Of a stretch of 64,000 bases of DNA, positions 28,840 to 39,132 are shown one piece after another. The DNA comes from Elioraea tepida. Its GTDB lineage: Bacteria > Pseudomonadota > Alphaproteobacteria > Acetobacterales > Acetobacteraceae. The notes under the pieces were generated by a model, which saw nothing but the letters and a program-made list of their open reading frames with translations, did not search any database and had not been told where the DNA came from. The position numbers and the translations under genes are program-made. The stretch covers positions 62,001-126,000 of the forward strand of contig NZ_CP076448.1 in assembly GCF_019203965.1 (NCBI RefSeq), in the 5' to 3' direction. Position 1 is the first letter of the stretch, and each line of letters begins with the position of its first letter.

Positions 28840-31066
28840 GTGTGCGGTGCCCAGCGCAGCAGACGCAGCGCGTTCAGCGTCACCAGGACGGTCGCGCCGG
28901 TATCCGCCATGATCGTCGGCCACAGCCCAGTGATGCCGAGCAGCGTCGTCACCAGGAACACGCCCTTGAGACCGACCGCGACGGCGACGTTCTGCTTCAC
29001 CTTCGCCATGGTCGCGCGCGAGAGCGAGACGAGCTCGGCCACGCCCGTCACGCGGTCCTTGAGCACAGCGGCATCTCCGTCTCCAGTGCCACGTCGGTGC
29101 CATCGCCCATGGCGACGCCGACCGAGGCCGCGGCAAGCGCCGGCGCATCATTGATGCCGTCGCCGACCATGATGACGGGTCCCCGGTCCCGCAGCTTCGC
29201 GATTTCGCGCAGCTTGTCGTCGGGCAGCAGCTCGGCCTTGGCGGCGAGGCCGAGGGAAATGGCGATGGCTTCGCCGGTGCGGCGGTTGTCGCCGGTCAGC
29301 ATGACGGGGCGCACGCCGAGTGCGGTGATGGCGGCGACGCCAGCGGCCGCATCCGCGCGCGGCTCGTCGCGCAGGGCGACCAAGCCCGCCGCCGCGCCAT
29401 CGACCAGCACGACCGAGACCGTCTTGCCCTCGCCCTCCAGCCGGTCAAGTGCCGCTGCGAGCGCACCGAGTTCGGCGCCGGATTCGCGCGCATGGCGCGG
29501 GCTGCCGATGCTCACCCGTAGCCCCGCCACTGTGCCGGTGACCGCGCGGCCGGGCAGGGCCGCCTGTGCTTCGGCGGCTGGGACATCGACGCCACGCGCG
29601 GTCGCCTCGGCCAGGATCGCCTTGGCGAGCGGGTGCGAGGAGCCCTGTTCGACCGCGGCGGCAAGTGCCAGCACCGCCTCCGCGCTGCGCCCTTCGGCTG
29701 GCAGCACGTCGGTGACGCGCGGGCGGCCTTCGGTCAGGGTGCCGGTCTTGTCGAAAGCGACGGTCCGCGCGCCGCCGATCGTCTCGAGCGCCGCGCCGCC
29801 CTTGATCAGCAACCCCCGCCGCGCCCCCGCCGAAAGCCCCGATGCCATGGCGGCCGGCACCGAGATCACCAGCGCGCAGGGGCAGGCGATCAGCAGCACC
29901 GCGAGGCCGCGGTAGATGCTTGTCCACCAGTCCCAGCCGAGCGCGAAAGGCGGGATCACGATCACCAGCAGTGCCACGATCATCGCGCCGGGCGTCCACC
30001 AGGTCGAAAAGCGCTCGATGAAGCGCTGCGTCGGTGCGCGCGAGGCCGTCGCGTCCTCGACCATGCGGATGATGCGGGCGATGGTGTTGTCGGTCGCGGC
30101 GGGTGTCACGCGGACCCGGATCGCCCCCTCCGCGTTGATGCTGCCGGCCATCACGGCATCGCCCGGGCCGCGCGAGACAGGGATGCTCTCGCCCGTCACA
30201 GGGCTTTCGTCGAGGGCGGAGGCACCATTCTCGATCACCCGCTCGCAGGGCACGCGGTCGCCGGGGCGCACCAGCACCAGGTCGCCGACCGCGAGCCGGT
30301 CCGCCCGGACTTGCTCCGTCGTGCCATCGGCGCGCAGCCGGAGCGCGACCCGCGGCATCAGCGTGGCCAGCGCACGGATGCCGTCGCGCGCCCGCCCCGC
30401 GGCGATATTCTCCAGCAAATCGCCGGCGGCAAACAGCAGCACGACCACGGCCGCTTCCTCGGCCGCGCCGATGATCGCGGCGCCGATCGCGGCCGTGCAC
30501 ATCAGCGTCTCGATGCTGAAGGGGCTGCCCGACCGCGCCAGGGCGATGGCACGCCGCCCGAAAGGCACCAGGGCGACCAGCGTCGCGATGAGGAACAGCG
30601 GGTAGGTCAGCCGCTCCGGCAGGACGAGGGAGAGCGCGTAGGCGCCGAGCACGAGCGCGCCGAGCGTCCAGACCAGCATCGCCTTGCCGGTCCGCCACCA
30701 AGGCTTTCCGGCATCGGCGGGGCTGTCGTAGTCATGGCCATGCGCCGGGGGCGGAGCCGCGTCATGCGTGTGATCGCCGGGGCTGTCTTGCCCATGGCCG
30801 TGGCCGCAATCACACCCGGGCGGCGGCGCGGACGCCGAGCCGGCCTCGGCCATCCGCCGGGTGGCGTAGCCGAGGGACGCGACCTGCGCCTCGACGGCCT
30901 CCGCCCTGCCATCGTCACCAAGTTCCAGCGTCTGGCGCTCGGCCATGAGGTTGACCTCGACGGCGGACACGCCTGGCAGGCGTTCCACGGCCTTGGTCAC
31001 CTTGGCGACGCAAGAGGCGCAATCCATGCCCTCCACGCGCCAGCTCAGCTTCGTCGTCGCGCCCAT
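28836..31066 (-). pseudogene. Heavy-metal P1B-type ATPase (ZntA/CadA-like), frameshifted near the C-terminus
   Basis: The frame from 31066 encodes 672 residues: an HMA domain with GMDCASC, a His-rich linker (residues ~85-115), the CPC membrane motif in IACPCALV, the phosphorylation loop DKTGTLT, the SSHPLA motif and GDGINDAPAL. It then shifts frame near 29076. The missing tail (LKDRVTGVAELVSLSRATM onward), including the last two membrane helices, is encoded in the neighbouring frame at 28836-29066. One base appears deleted. The intact form would export Zn, Cd or Pb from the cytoplasm. The CDF gene overlaps by 4 bases, and a MerR-type promoter lies upstream. Confidence 0.9.
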
Positions 31067-31093
31067 GTTGCCCGTCCGGTCATCCCGGACAGC

Positions 31094-31124
31094 GGTATGG
31101 AACCTCCAGCGGCTAGAGGTTCAA
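31094..31124 (-). promoter_or_regulatory. MerR-family-type promoter for the P-ATPase operon
   Basis: On the minus strand a -35 TTGAAC (31124-31119) and a -10-like CATACC are separated by 19 bases. That over-long spacer is the hallmark of MerR-family-controlled promoters. It is filled by the dyad ACCTCTAG-CCG-CTGGAGGT (31120-31102), 7 of 8 positions symmetric. The start codon of the P-ATPase lies about 30 bases beyond. The MerR regulator at 33549 is the likely activator. Confidence 0.75.
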
Positions 31125-31140
31125 GCCTCTTTTCGCACCG

Positions 31141-31605
31141 TCAGGCCGGGCGGCTGCAAACGAAACGCATGAAGGGGCGGTGCGGGCCATCGCCGAAGGC
31201 GATCACGTCGTAGGTGTCCGGCGCCTGTCCCGGCACCTCCATGCCTGGCGAACCCACGGGCATTGCCGGCACGGCGAGCCCGCGGACCCCGGCGGGTCGC
31301 TCGGCCAGCAGGCGCCGGATGGCAGCGCTCGGCACATGCCCTTCGAGGACGAAGCCGTCGACCTGGCCCGCATGGCAGGAGAGCAGGTCGGCTGGCGTGC
31401 CGAGCAGGCGGCGCACCGGTGCGACGCTCGGCACGACCTGATCCTGCACCGCGAAGCCTTCCGCGCGCAGGTGGTCCACTCAGCCGGTGGAGCACCCGCA
31501 ATTCGGGTCGCGCCAGACCGAGAGGGGAGTGGCTGCCAGCGCGCGGAGGGGCGCGGCGACAAGGCCGGCGAGGCCGGCAGCGATCAATTGACGGCGTGGT
31601 GGCAT
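31141..31605 (-). pseudogene. DUF411 metal-associated periplasmic protein with in-frame TGA
   Basis: 155 codons from ATG 31605. The signal peptide (MPPRRQLIAAGLAGLVAAPL) is followed by the DUF411 core starting VWRDPNCGCSTG. A TGA at 31482-31480 stands where relatives have Trp (CTGWVDHL), and the same frame continues unbroken with VDHLRAEGF to the end. The change is consistent with TGG to TGA. DUF411 proteins occur in metal-resistance clusters and are thought to bind copper or related metals outside the cytoplasm. The gene lies on the same strand as, and upstream of, the P-ATPase. Confidence 0.8.
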
Positions 31606-31678
31606 CGCTCGGTCCTCCGGCTCTCGGAATAGCCGGCGTGCCGGCCGGGTGACCATCGCTGGCGTCGCCTGGGCCCCC

Positions 31679-33013
31679 TCAGGCACCGAGCGCCACGTTC
31701 AGCAGAACCTTGACGTTCAGCGCCACGATGACCGCCGCGATCACCCAGCCGGTCACGACCTGCCAGCGTGGTGCGCCAAAGGCGCCCATGCGCGCCTTGT
31801 CCGACGCGAACATCATGAGCGGGATCACAGCGAAAGGCAGCTGCATGGACAGGATCACCTGCGACAGGATCAGCAGCTGCGCCGTGCCGGAGGCGCCTTA
31901 TATCCAGGTGACCACCACCGCCGGGATGATCGCGATCAGCCGCGTCACCAGCCGACGGAACACCGGCGGCAGGCGGAAGCGCAGGAAGCCCTCCATCACC
32001 ACCTGGCCGGCGAGGGTCGCGGTCACGGTCGCGTTCAGCCCGCACAGCAGCAAGGCCACGGCGAACAGCTTGGCCGCCAGCACGCTGCCGAGTAGTGGCG
32101 CCATCAGCTGGTAGGCGTCCTGGATTTCCGCGACCTCCGTATTGCCGGAGGTGTGGAAGGTGGCCGCCGCGGTGATCAGGATGGCGGAGTTGACCAGCAG
32201 CGCGAGCGACAGCGCGATGGTGCTGTCGATGGTGGCGAACTTGATCGCCTCCTTCTTGCCGGCATCGTCCATCGTCCAGGCGCGGGACTGCACCACGGCG
32301 GTGTGCAGATAGAGGTTGTGGGGCATCACCGTCGCACCGAGGATCCCCATGGCGATCTAAAGCTGGGTCTCGTTCTTCACGATGCTCGCGGCCGGGATGT
32401 AGCCGCGCAGCACCGCGCCCCTTTCCGGGTCAGACAGCGCGATCTGCACAGCGAAGCAGCCGAAGATCAGCACGATGAAGCCGAAGATCAGCGCCTCGAG
32501 CCAGCGCACCCCCTTGTTCTGGAGCCAGAGGATGAGGAAGGCGTCGAGTGCGGTCAGGATCACGCCGTAGAGGAGTGGAATGCCGAACAGGAGCTCCAGC
32601 GCGATGGCCGTGCCGATCAGCTCGGCGAGGTCGGTCGCGCAGATTGCGATTTCCGCGAAGAGCCAGAGCGGATAGGCGACCGGCTTCGGAAAGCGTTCCC
32701 GGCAGAGCTGCGCCAGGTCACGCCCGGTCGCGACGCCGATCCGCGCGCACAGCGCCTGCAGAAGGATCGCCATCAGCGAGGAGGTGAGCGCGACGGCAAG
32801 CAGTGTGTAGCCGAAGGCCGAGCCGCCCGCGAGCGATGTGGCCCAGTTGCCCGGGTCCATGTAGCCGACCGCAACCAGGTAGCCCGGCCCCATGAAGGCG
32901 AACAGCTTGCGCAGAAAGCCGGCGGCATTGAGCACCGCGACGCTGCGGTGGACCTCCGGCAGGCTCGGCGTGCCCGCCACCGGCGGAACGGCGGCATCCG
33001 ACGGCGGGTTCAT
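31679..33013 (-). pseudogene. mntH: NRAMP manganese transporter MntH with two in-frame stops
   Basis: 445 codons from ATG 33013. The NRAMP metal motif [12 protein letters not shown] and the second signature [12 protein letters not shown] are both present, in the normal ~11-helix layout. The frame is interrupted by TAG at 32359-32357 (before [11 protein letters not shown]) and TAA at 31900-31898 (in VTWI-stop-GASGTAQ). Both positions are usually Tyr in relatives. No bases are lost, and the reading frame is conserved to the true stop. An intact form would import Mn(II) or Fe(II) with protons. It is divergent from mntR. Confidence 0.88.
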
Positions 33014-33024
33014 GGCGTGCCTCC

Positions 33025-33047
33025 AAAACTTAGCAGAGGCTGCGGAG
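33025..33047. promoter_or_regulatory. Candidate MntR operator upstream of mntH
   Basis: AACTTAGCAGAGGCTGCGG, 12 bases before mntH in the 83-base mntH/mntR divergent spacer, resembles the dyad recognised by DtxR-type MntR (TAGC and GGCT half-sites). The identification is by pattern only. Confidence 0.4.
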
Positions 33048-33096
33048 TGATTGTGGGGCTATCAAGAGCTTCAAGCTGGGAGATCCGAAGCACCGC

Positions 33097-33552
33097 ATGC
33101 GTCGCAATACCGTCCTGAAACCGCTGCCGTCCGAGGATGACCAGGCCGCCCGCTTCGTGCGCCAGCGCGAAGCGGACCGAACCGCCGTCGCCGAGGACTA
33201 TGTCGAGCTGATCGCGGATCTGCTCTGTGCCGAGGGCGAGGCGCGGGCGGTCGATCTCGCCCGGCGCATGGGCGTTTCCTAGGCGACCGTCGCGAACACG
33301 ATCACCCGGCTGCAGCGCGACGGGCTTGTCGAGACAAGGCCCTATCGCGGCCTGTTCCTCACCGAGGCCGGGGCAGAACTCGCCACACGGGCGAAGGCGC
33401 GGCACGAGCTCGTCGTGCGCTTCCTCATCGCGGTCGGCCTTGATGCGGAAACGGCCGAGGCCGATGCCGAGGGCCTCGAGCACCATGCGGGCGAGAAGGC
33501 ACTCGCGGCCTTCGCGCGCTTCCTCGACGCGCAGAACGGCAAGCGCAGATGA
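33097..33552 (+). pseudogene. mntR: DtxR-family manganese regulator MntR with in-frame TAG
   Basis: 152 codons from ATG 33097. The winged-helix domain reads AEDYVELIADLLCAEGEARA, then VDLARRMGVS, then a TAG at 33280-33282, then ATVANTITRLQRDGLVE in the same frame. The stop falls in the recognition helix at a position often Gln or His; CAG to TAG is the simplest change. The metal-binding helices follow (LEHHAGEKALAAFARF). It would repress mntH when Mn is replete. The stop codon overlaps the start of the MerR gene by 4 bases. Confidence 0.85.
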
Positions 33553-34001
33553 GCGCGGCCTATTCGATCGGCGACCTCGCCCGCGCCACCGGCGTCAAGG
33601 CCACCACCATCCGCTGGTACGAGCAGGAAGGCTGGCTGCCGCCGCCCGCCCGCACCGAGGGCGGCCACCGGGCCTATTCAGAGCCCCATCTGCGCCGCCT
33701 CGGCTTCATCCGCCATGCGCGCGAGCTCGGCTTCGACAGCGCGGCGATCCGCGCCCTGCTCGACCTCGCCGACCACCCGGAAGCCGATTGCAGCGCTGCG
33801 AATCGGCTGGCGACGGCGCAGATGCGCGAGATCGACGCCCGCCTGCGCCGCCTCGAAGCCCTGCGCGCGGAGCTGGATCGCATGGCCACAAGCTGCGCCG
33901 GCGCTGTCATCGGTGAATGCCGCATCATCGAGACGCTGGCTGACTTCGACCACGGCAATTGCGATGACCCGACCCATGGCGGGGAGCGCGGGCCGGGCTG
34001 A
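33549..34001 (+). CDS. MerR-family metal-responsive regulator
   Basis: 150 residues. The N-terminal winged helix is YSIGDLARATGVKATTIRWYE, with the conserved GGHRAYSEPHLRRL. A dimerisation helix follows, and a C-terminal effector region has Cys residues in ATSCAGAVIGECRI and HGNCDDP, a spacing like that of CadR/PbrR/ZntR-type sensors. It is intact. It probably activates the P-ATPase/CDF operon, whose promoter at 31094-31124 has the matching long spacer and dyad. The start overlaps the mntR stop. Confidence 0.85.
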   Translation: MSAAYSIGDLARATGVKATTIRWYEQEGWLPPPARTEGGHRAYSEPHLRRLGFIRHARELGFDSAAIRALLDLADHPEADCSAANRLATAQMREIDARLRRLEALRAELDRMATSCAGAVIGECRIIETLADFDHGNCDDPTHGGERGPG

Positions 34002-34002
34002 T

Positions 34003-34427
34003 CTACTCCGCTGCGCGACGATCGCCGCGCAGTGCGCGCCGCGCCACCTTGATGATCCAGCCGGCCGCGAGGCCGATCGCCGGATCGAAGGCAAACGTCC
34101 CAAATGCAGCGGCGGCGATCGCCGGGCGGCAATCCGGCCGCGCCTCGATCAATGCCTCGAAAGGGCCAGGTCACCCCCGGCGAAGACCAGCAACGCGCCC
34201 ACGGCCGCCAGTGGAATGGCGCCGAGCAAGGCCGCCGCATCCCCGGCGAAGCCGAGCCCAAGCACGAGCAGGATCGCGCCCAGCAGGCCCGGCGCTGAGC
34301 CCGTTCGCGCACTGAAGCGGTACTGCGCCACCAGCCCGCCCGCGCCATGGCACATTGGCATGGCGCCGAACGGGGCGAGCAGCAGGTTTCCGGCGCCGGT
34401 CGTCAGTGCCAGCCGCCGCTCAGTCAC
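34003..34427 (-). pseudogene. C-terminal remnant of a MOT1-type sulfate/molybdate permease
   Basis: The frame 34427-34149 reads TERRLALTTGAGNLLLAPFG, then PMCHGAGGLVAQYRFSARTG and AAALLGAIPLAAVGALLVFA. This is the C-terminal third of the putative sulfate/molybdate transporter family. A frameshift near 34163 moves the rest (RPDCRPAIAAAAFG to the stop at 34003) into another frame. The N-terminal two thirds are absent, and the truncation point lies within about 80 bases of the copG-like gene, suggesting a deletion junction. Confidence 0.75.
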
Positions 34428-34505
34428 GCGTCCACTCGTTCAGAACATCTCGCGCGCCAGGCGGCGCTCGACCCCGATGACGGCATCTCGCTCTGATGCG
34501 CCACC

Positions 34506-34950
34506 GTGAAGAAAGTCCGACTCTCCGTCTACTGGACCCGAAGCTCGCGAAGCAGCTCGAGGCCTAAGCGCAGGAGCGCCGCCGCTCGCTCTCCGTCGTC
34601 GCCGAGGCGTCGATCGCGTCATTCCTCTCACCCGACGCGCCGGATCGGATGGAGGCGGTGATGGCGAAGCGCCTCGACCGGATGAGCCGCCAGATCGAAC
34701 GGCTGAACCGCGACACTGGCATTGGCCTCGAAACGCTGGCGCTCTTCGTCCGGCACTGGCTGGTCGCCGTGCCGGCACCCCCCGAGGCACACTATGCCGC
34801 CGCGCAGGCCAAGGGCAACGCTACGAGCGATTCCTCGAAGCTCTCGGTCGGCGCCTGTCGAAGGGGCCTACGCTGCTGCGCGAGGTTTCGCTCGACGTCG
34901 CGGGCACCGCGGAGGGCGCGCTTGCAGGCGAGAGCGACGAAGTGGGCTGA
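34506..34950 (+). pseudogene. CopG-like (ribbon-helix-helix) protein of the trb cluster, three lesions
   Basis: From GTG 34506 the RHH start VKKVRLSVY is followed by a lost base near 34533, then DPKLAKQLEA, a TAA at 34565-34567 (Tyr expected), then AQERRRSLSVVAEASI and MEAVMAKRLDRMSRQIERL. A second frameshift near 34820 precedes a tail ending LAGESDEVG at 34950. Proteins of this kind sit directly upstream of trbB in alphaproteobacterial elements. The DNA-binding role is inferred from the RHH motif. With three breaks it is not functional as read. Confidence 0.75.
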
Positions 34951-35092
34951 GTTCGGTTTCGCGAAGCCGCTTCTCTCTACACGCCACCCCGCTACGCCCA
35001 TGCTGGACTTGTTGAACCCACCCAGACTTGCCGCTCTCTAATCATCCCCGCTCGCTGCGGCACTTCTGCCGCGGCACCACCACGGGGACCGC

Positions 35093-36061
35093 ATGTCGCT
35101 GCATCCGCTCAAGCCCGAGACGACTGCTCGTGGCGCGCGCATGCTGCGCACGGCCTTCGGCCCCGGCATCGTGGCATGGCTTGAGGACCCCGCCGTCGTC
35201 GAGGTGATGCTCAACCCCGACGGCCGGCTCTGGATCGATCGCCTCGCGGAAGGGCTGGCCGATACGGGGCGCTGTCTCTCCTTCTCCGACGGCGAGCGCA
35301 TCATCCGCCTCGTCGCGCATCATGTCGGCGCGGAGGTGCATGCGGATCAGCCCTGCCTGTCGGCCGAGCTGCCCGAGACGGGTGAACGCTTCGAGGGCCT
35401 GCTGCCGCCGGTCGTGGCCGCCCCGGCCTTCGCGATCCGCAAGCCCGCCGTCGCAGTCTTCACACTGGAGGACTACGTCGCCACCGGCGTCATGACGGCT
35501 GGGCAGGCCGCCGCAGTGCGCCGCGCCGTCGAGGCACGTCGCAACATCCTCGTCGCCGGCGGTACCTCGACCGGCAAGACCACGCTGACCAACGCCCTGC
35601 TCGCCGAGGTGGCCCGCTAGGGCGGCCGCGTCGTGCTGATCGAGGACACGCGCGAGCTTCAGTGCCGCGCGCCGAACCTGGTCGCACTGCGCAGCAAGGA
35701 CGGCGTCGTCTCGCTGTCTGAGTGAGTTCGCCGTGCCCTGCGCCTGCGCCCCGATCGCATCCCCATCGGCGAGGTGCGCGGCGCGGAGGTGCTCGACCTC
35801 CTCAAGGCCTGGGGCACCGGCCATCCCGGCGGCATCGGCACCACCCATGCCGGCTCTGCCCTCGGCGCGCTGCGCCGCCTCGAGCAGCTGATCCAGGAAG
35901 CTGTCGTCACCGTCCCGCGCGCGCTGATCGCGGAGACAATCGACGTCATCGCCGTGCTCGCCAGCCGAGGCGCCGACCGCCGGCTCGCCGAGCTCGCCCA
36001 GGTCCGCGGCCTGACCGCCTCCGGCGACTACGACCTCACCCCGACAGGAGACACACCATGA
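35093..36061 (+). pseudogene. trbB: Conjugal transfer ATPase TrbB with two in-frame stops
   Basis: 323 codons in one frame from ATG 35093. The VirB11-type ATPase has Walker A in GGTSTGKTTLTNAL, then a TAG at 35618-35620 right after LAEVAR. It continues with GGRVVLIEDTRELQCRAPN, a TGA at 35723-35725 after SLSE, and finally RLRPDRIPIGEVRGAEVLD with the conserved HPGGIGTTHAGSAL. The hexameric cytoplasmic ATPase would power pilus and DNA export. It leads the trbBCDEJLFGI run, overlapping trbC by 4 bases. Confidence 0.9.
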
Positions 36062-36378
36062 CATCCACGCTGCCCGCGCGCCTCGCCGGCGCGGCTGCCT
36101 TCGCGCTCTGCCTGGCACTCACCGCCCCAGCCCACGCCGCCGGCTCCAACATGCCCTGGGAGCAGCCGCTGCAGCAGGTGCTGGAATCCATCGAGGGGCC
36201 GGTCGCCAAGATCATCGCGGTGATCATCATCATCGTCACCGGCCTGACGCTCGCCTTCGGGGATACCTCGGGCGGCTTCCGGCGGCTGGTGCAGATCGTC
36301 TTCGGGATCTCGATCGCCTTCGCGGCGTCGAGTTTCTTCCTGTCGTTCGTCCAGTTCGGCGGCGGGGCGCTGATCTGA
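36058..36378 (+). CDS. trbC: Conjugal transfer pilin TrbC (VirB2-like)
   Basis: 106 residues, intact. A long signal peptide (PARLAGAAAFALCLALTAPA, cleaved after HAA) is followed by a mature pilin with two hydrophobic helices (IIAVIIIIVTGLTLAFGD and VFGISIAFAASSFFLSF). It would form the T4SS pilus. It overlaps trbB by 4 bases and trbD by 1 base. Confidence 0.88.
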   Translation: MTSTLPARLAGAAAFALCLALTAPAHAAGSNMPWEQPLQQVLESIEGPVAKIIAVIIIIVTGLTLAFGDTSGGFRRLVQIVFGISIAFAASSFFLSFVQFGGGALI

Positions 36379-36650
36379 TGGCCACGCCGGCCGATCCCGT
36401 CCCGGGCTTCTCGGCGCCGGTGCACCGCGCGCTGATCGAGCCGATCCTGCTCGCCGGCGCGCCGCGGGTGGTCGCCATCGCCAACGGCACGCTCGCCGCG
36501 GCGATCGGGCTCGGGCTGCGGCTCTGGGTCGCGGGCGTGCTGATCTGGCTGGTCGGCCACCTCGCCGCCGTCTGGGCGGCGCGTCGGGAGGCGCAGTTCG
36601 TCGAGGTGGTCCGCCGTCACCTGCGTTACCCGGCCTGGCTGCGCGCGTGA
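36378..36650 (+). CDS. trbD: Conjugal transfer protein TrbD (VirB3-like)
   Basis: 90 residues, intact. It has the VirB3 layout: a short N-terminus (PVHRALIEPILLAGAPR), two adjacent membrane helices and a charged tail (FVEVVRRHLRYPAWLRA). It is an inner-membrane component of the mating pore, acting with TrbE. Confidence 0.86.
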   Translation: MATPADPVPGFSAPVHRALIEPILLAGAPRVVAIANGTLAAAIGLGLRLWVAGVLIWLVGHLAAVWAARREAQFVEVVRRHLRYPAWLRA

Positions 36651-36657
36651 GGCGGCG

Positions 36658-39132
36658 GTGCTGAACCTCGCCGAATACCGCCGGAAGCCCCAGACGCTCG
36701 CGGACTTCCTGCCCTGGGCCGCCCTGGTGGCACCCGGCGTCGTGCTGAACAAGGACGGCTCCTTCCAGCGCAGCGCGCGCGTCCGCGGCCCGGACCTGGA
36801 CAGCGCCACGCCGGCTGAGCTCGCGGCGACCGCCGCGCGGCTGAACGGCGCACTGCGCCGCCTCGGCTCTGGCTGGGCGGTCTTCGCGGAGGCGCAGCGC
36901 ATCCCGGCGCGCGGCTACCCCGCCAGCACCTTCCCCGACCCCGTCTCGGCCCTGGTCGACGCCGAGCGCCGCGCCCAGTTCGAGGGTGAGGCCGAACAGG
37001 GTTCGCACCGCGAACCCCGGCCGAACGGCGCGCATTTCGAAACGAGCTACATCCTCACCTTCGCCTGGCTACCGCCGGCCGACGACGCGGCCCGTGCCGA
37101 GGGCTGGCTCTGCGAGGGCACGGAGGGCGTCGACGCCGCGACCGGCCGAGAGGCGCTGCGCGGGTTCATCGACCGCACCGACCGCGTGCTCGACCAGATC
37201 GAGGCCTTCGTGTCGGAGGCGCGCTTGCTGGACGATGGCGAGACGCTGACCTTCCTGCACTCGACGGTCTCGACGCGCCGCCACCTGGTCCGCGTCCCCG
37301 AGACGCCGATGCACCTCGACGCGCTGCTCGCCGACCAGCCGCTGGCGGGTGGCCTCGCCCCGCGCCTGGGTGAGGCGCATCTGCGCGTGCTCACCATCAC
37401 TGGCTTTCCAAGCGCGACCTTCCCCGGGATCCTCGACGAGCTGAACGCGCTCGCCTTCGAGTATCGCTGGTGCACCCGGGCGATCTGCCTCGACCGGACC
37501 GATGCGCAGAAGCTGCTCACCCGCATCCGCCGCCAGTGGTTCGCCAAGCGCAAGTCGATCGCCGCCATCCTCAAGGAGGTGATGACCAACGAGCAGAGCG
37601 TGCTCCTCGACAGCGACGCCGCCAACAAGGCGGCCGATGCCGATGCGGCGCTGCAGGAGCTCGGCCAGGACATCGCCGGCTGGGCCTATGTGACCGCGAC
37701 CGTCACGGTCTGGGACGAGGACGCGCGCGCAGCGGACGACAAGCTCCGCCTGGTCGAGAAGGTCATCCAGTCCCGCGACTTCACGGTCATCCGCGAGGGG
37801 GTGAACGCCGTCGAGGCCTGGCTCGGCAGCCGCCCCGGCCATCTCTACGCGTATGTCCGGCAGCCGCCGATCTCGACGCTGAACCTCGCGCACATCGTGC
37901 CGATCTCGGCGGTCTGGGCCGGGCCGGAGCGGAACGAGCATCTCGGCGGCCCGCCGCTCTTCCATGCGCGCACGGAGGGCGCGACACCGTTCCGCTTCTC
38001 GCTGCATGTCGGCGATGTCGGACACACGCTGGTGATCGGCCCGACCGGCGCGGGCAAGTCGGTGCTGCTGGCGCTGATGGCGCTCCAGATCCGCCGCTAC
38101 GCCGGCGCGCAGGTCTTCGCCTTCGACTTCGGCGGCTCGATCCGCGCCGCCGCGATCGCCATGGGCGGGGACTGGCACGACCTCGGCGGCGTGCTGGCGG
38201 GGGACGGAGCCGAACCGGTCGCACTCCAGCCGCTGGCGCGCATCGATGCGCCGGAGGAACGCGCCTGCGCGGCGGAATGGATCGCCGGCCTGCTCGCCCG
38301 CGAGGGCGTCGCGATCGACCCCGCGGTAAAGGACCATCTCTGGTCCGCGCTGACCAGCCTCGCCTCTGCGCCCGCCTACGAACGAACGCTGACCGGACTC
38401 GCCGTGCTGCTCCAGGCCCAGGCGCTCAAGCGCGCGCTCGAGCCCTACACGCTCGCCGGCCCCTGGGGCCGGCTGCTCGACGCCGAGGCGGAGCGGCTGG
38501 GCGAGGCCGAGGTGCAGGCCTTCGAGACCGAGGGGCTGATCAGCACCGCCGCGGCCCCCGCCGTGCTGGCCTATCTCTTCCACGCCATCGGCCGGCGTCT
38601 CGACGGACGGCCGACGCTGATCATCGTCGACGAGGGCTGGCTCGCGCTGGATGACGTCACCTTCGGCGCGCAGCTGCGCGAATGGCTCAAGACGCTCCGC
38701 AAGAAGAACGCCTCGACGATCTTCGCGACGCAGTCGCTGGCCGACGTCGACGGCTCCGCCATTGCGCCGGCGATCATCGAGAGCTGCCCGACCAGAATCT
38801 TCCTGCCGAACGAGCGCGCGCTCGAGCCGCAGATCGCGGCCATGTACGCGCGCTTCGGGCTGAATGACCGGTAGACGGAGATCCTCGCCCGGGCGACACC
38901 AAAGCGCGACTACTACTGCCAGTCCCGCCGCGGCAACCGGCTCTTCGAGCTGGGGCTGTCGGAGGTCGCGCTCGCCTTCTGCGCGGCGTCCTCCAAGACC
39001 GACCAGGCCGCCATCGCCGCGACCCTCGCCACGCATGGCCGCGCCGGCTTCGCGCGCGCCTGGCTGCTGCGCCGCGGCCTCGACTGGGCCGCCGAGCTTC
39101 TGCCCGACCCTCCGGAGAACAGCGCCCCATGA
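36658..39132 (+). pseudogene. trbE: Conjugal transfer ATPase TrbE (VirB4-like) with one in-frame TAG
   Basis: 825 codons from GTG 36658. A 738-residue frame holds the CagE/TrbE N-terminal domain, Walker A in GPTGAGKSVLLAL and Walker B in LIIVDEGWLAL, and ends at TAG 38872-38874 after RFGLNDR. The same frame continues with TEILARATPKRDYYCQSRRG to a stop at 39130-39132. Relatives have Gln at the stop position, so CAG to TAG is likely. Only the last ~86 residues would be lost, but that region is conserved. It overlaps trbJ by 4 bases. Confidence 0.9.
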
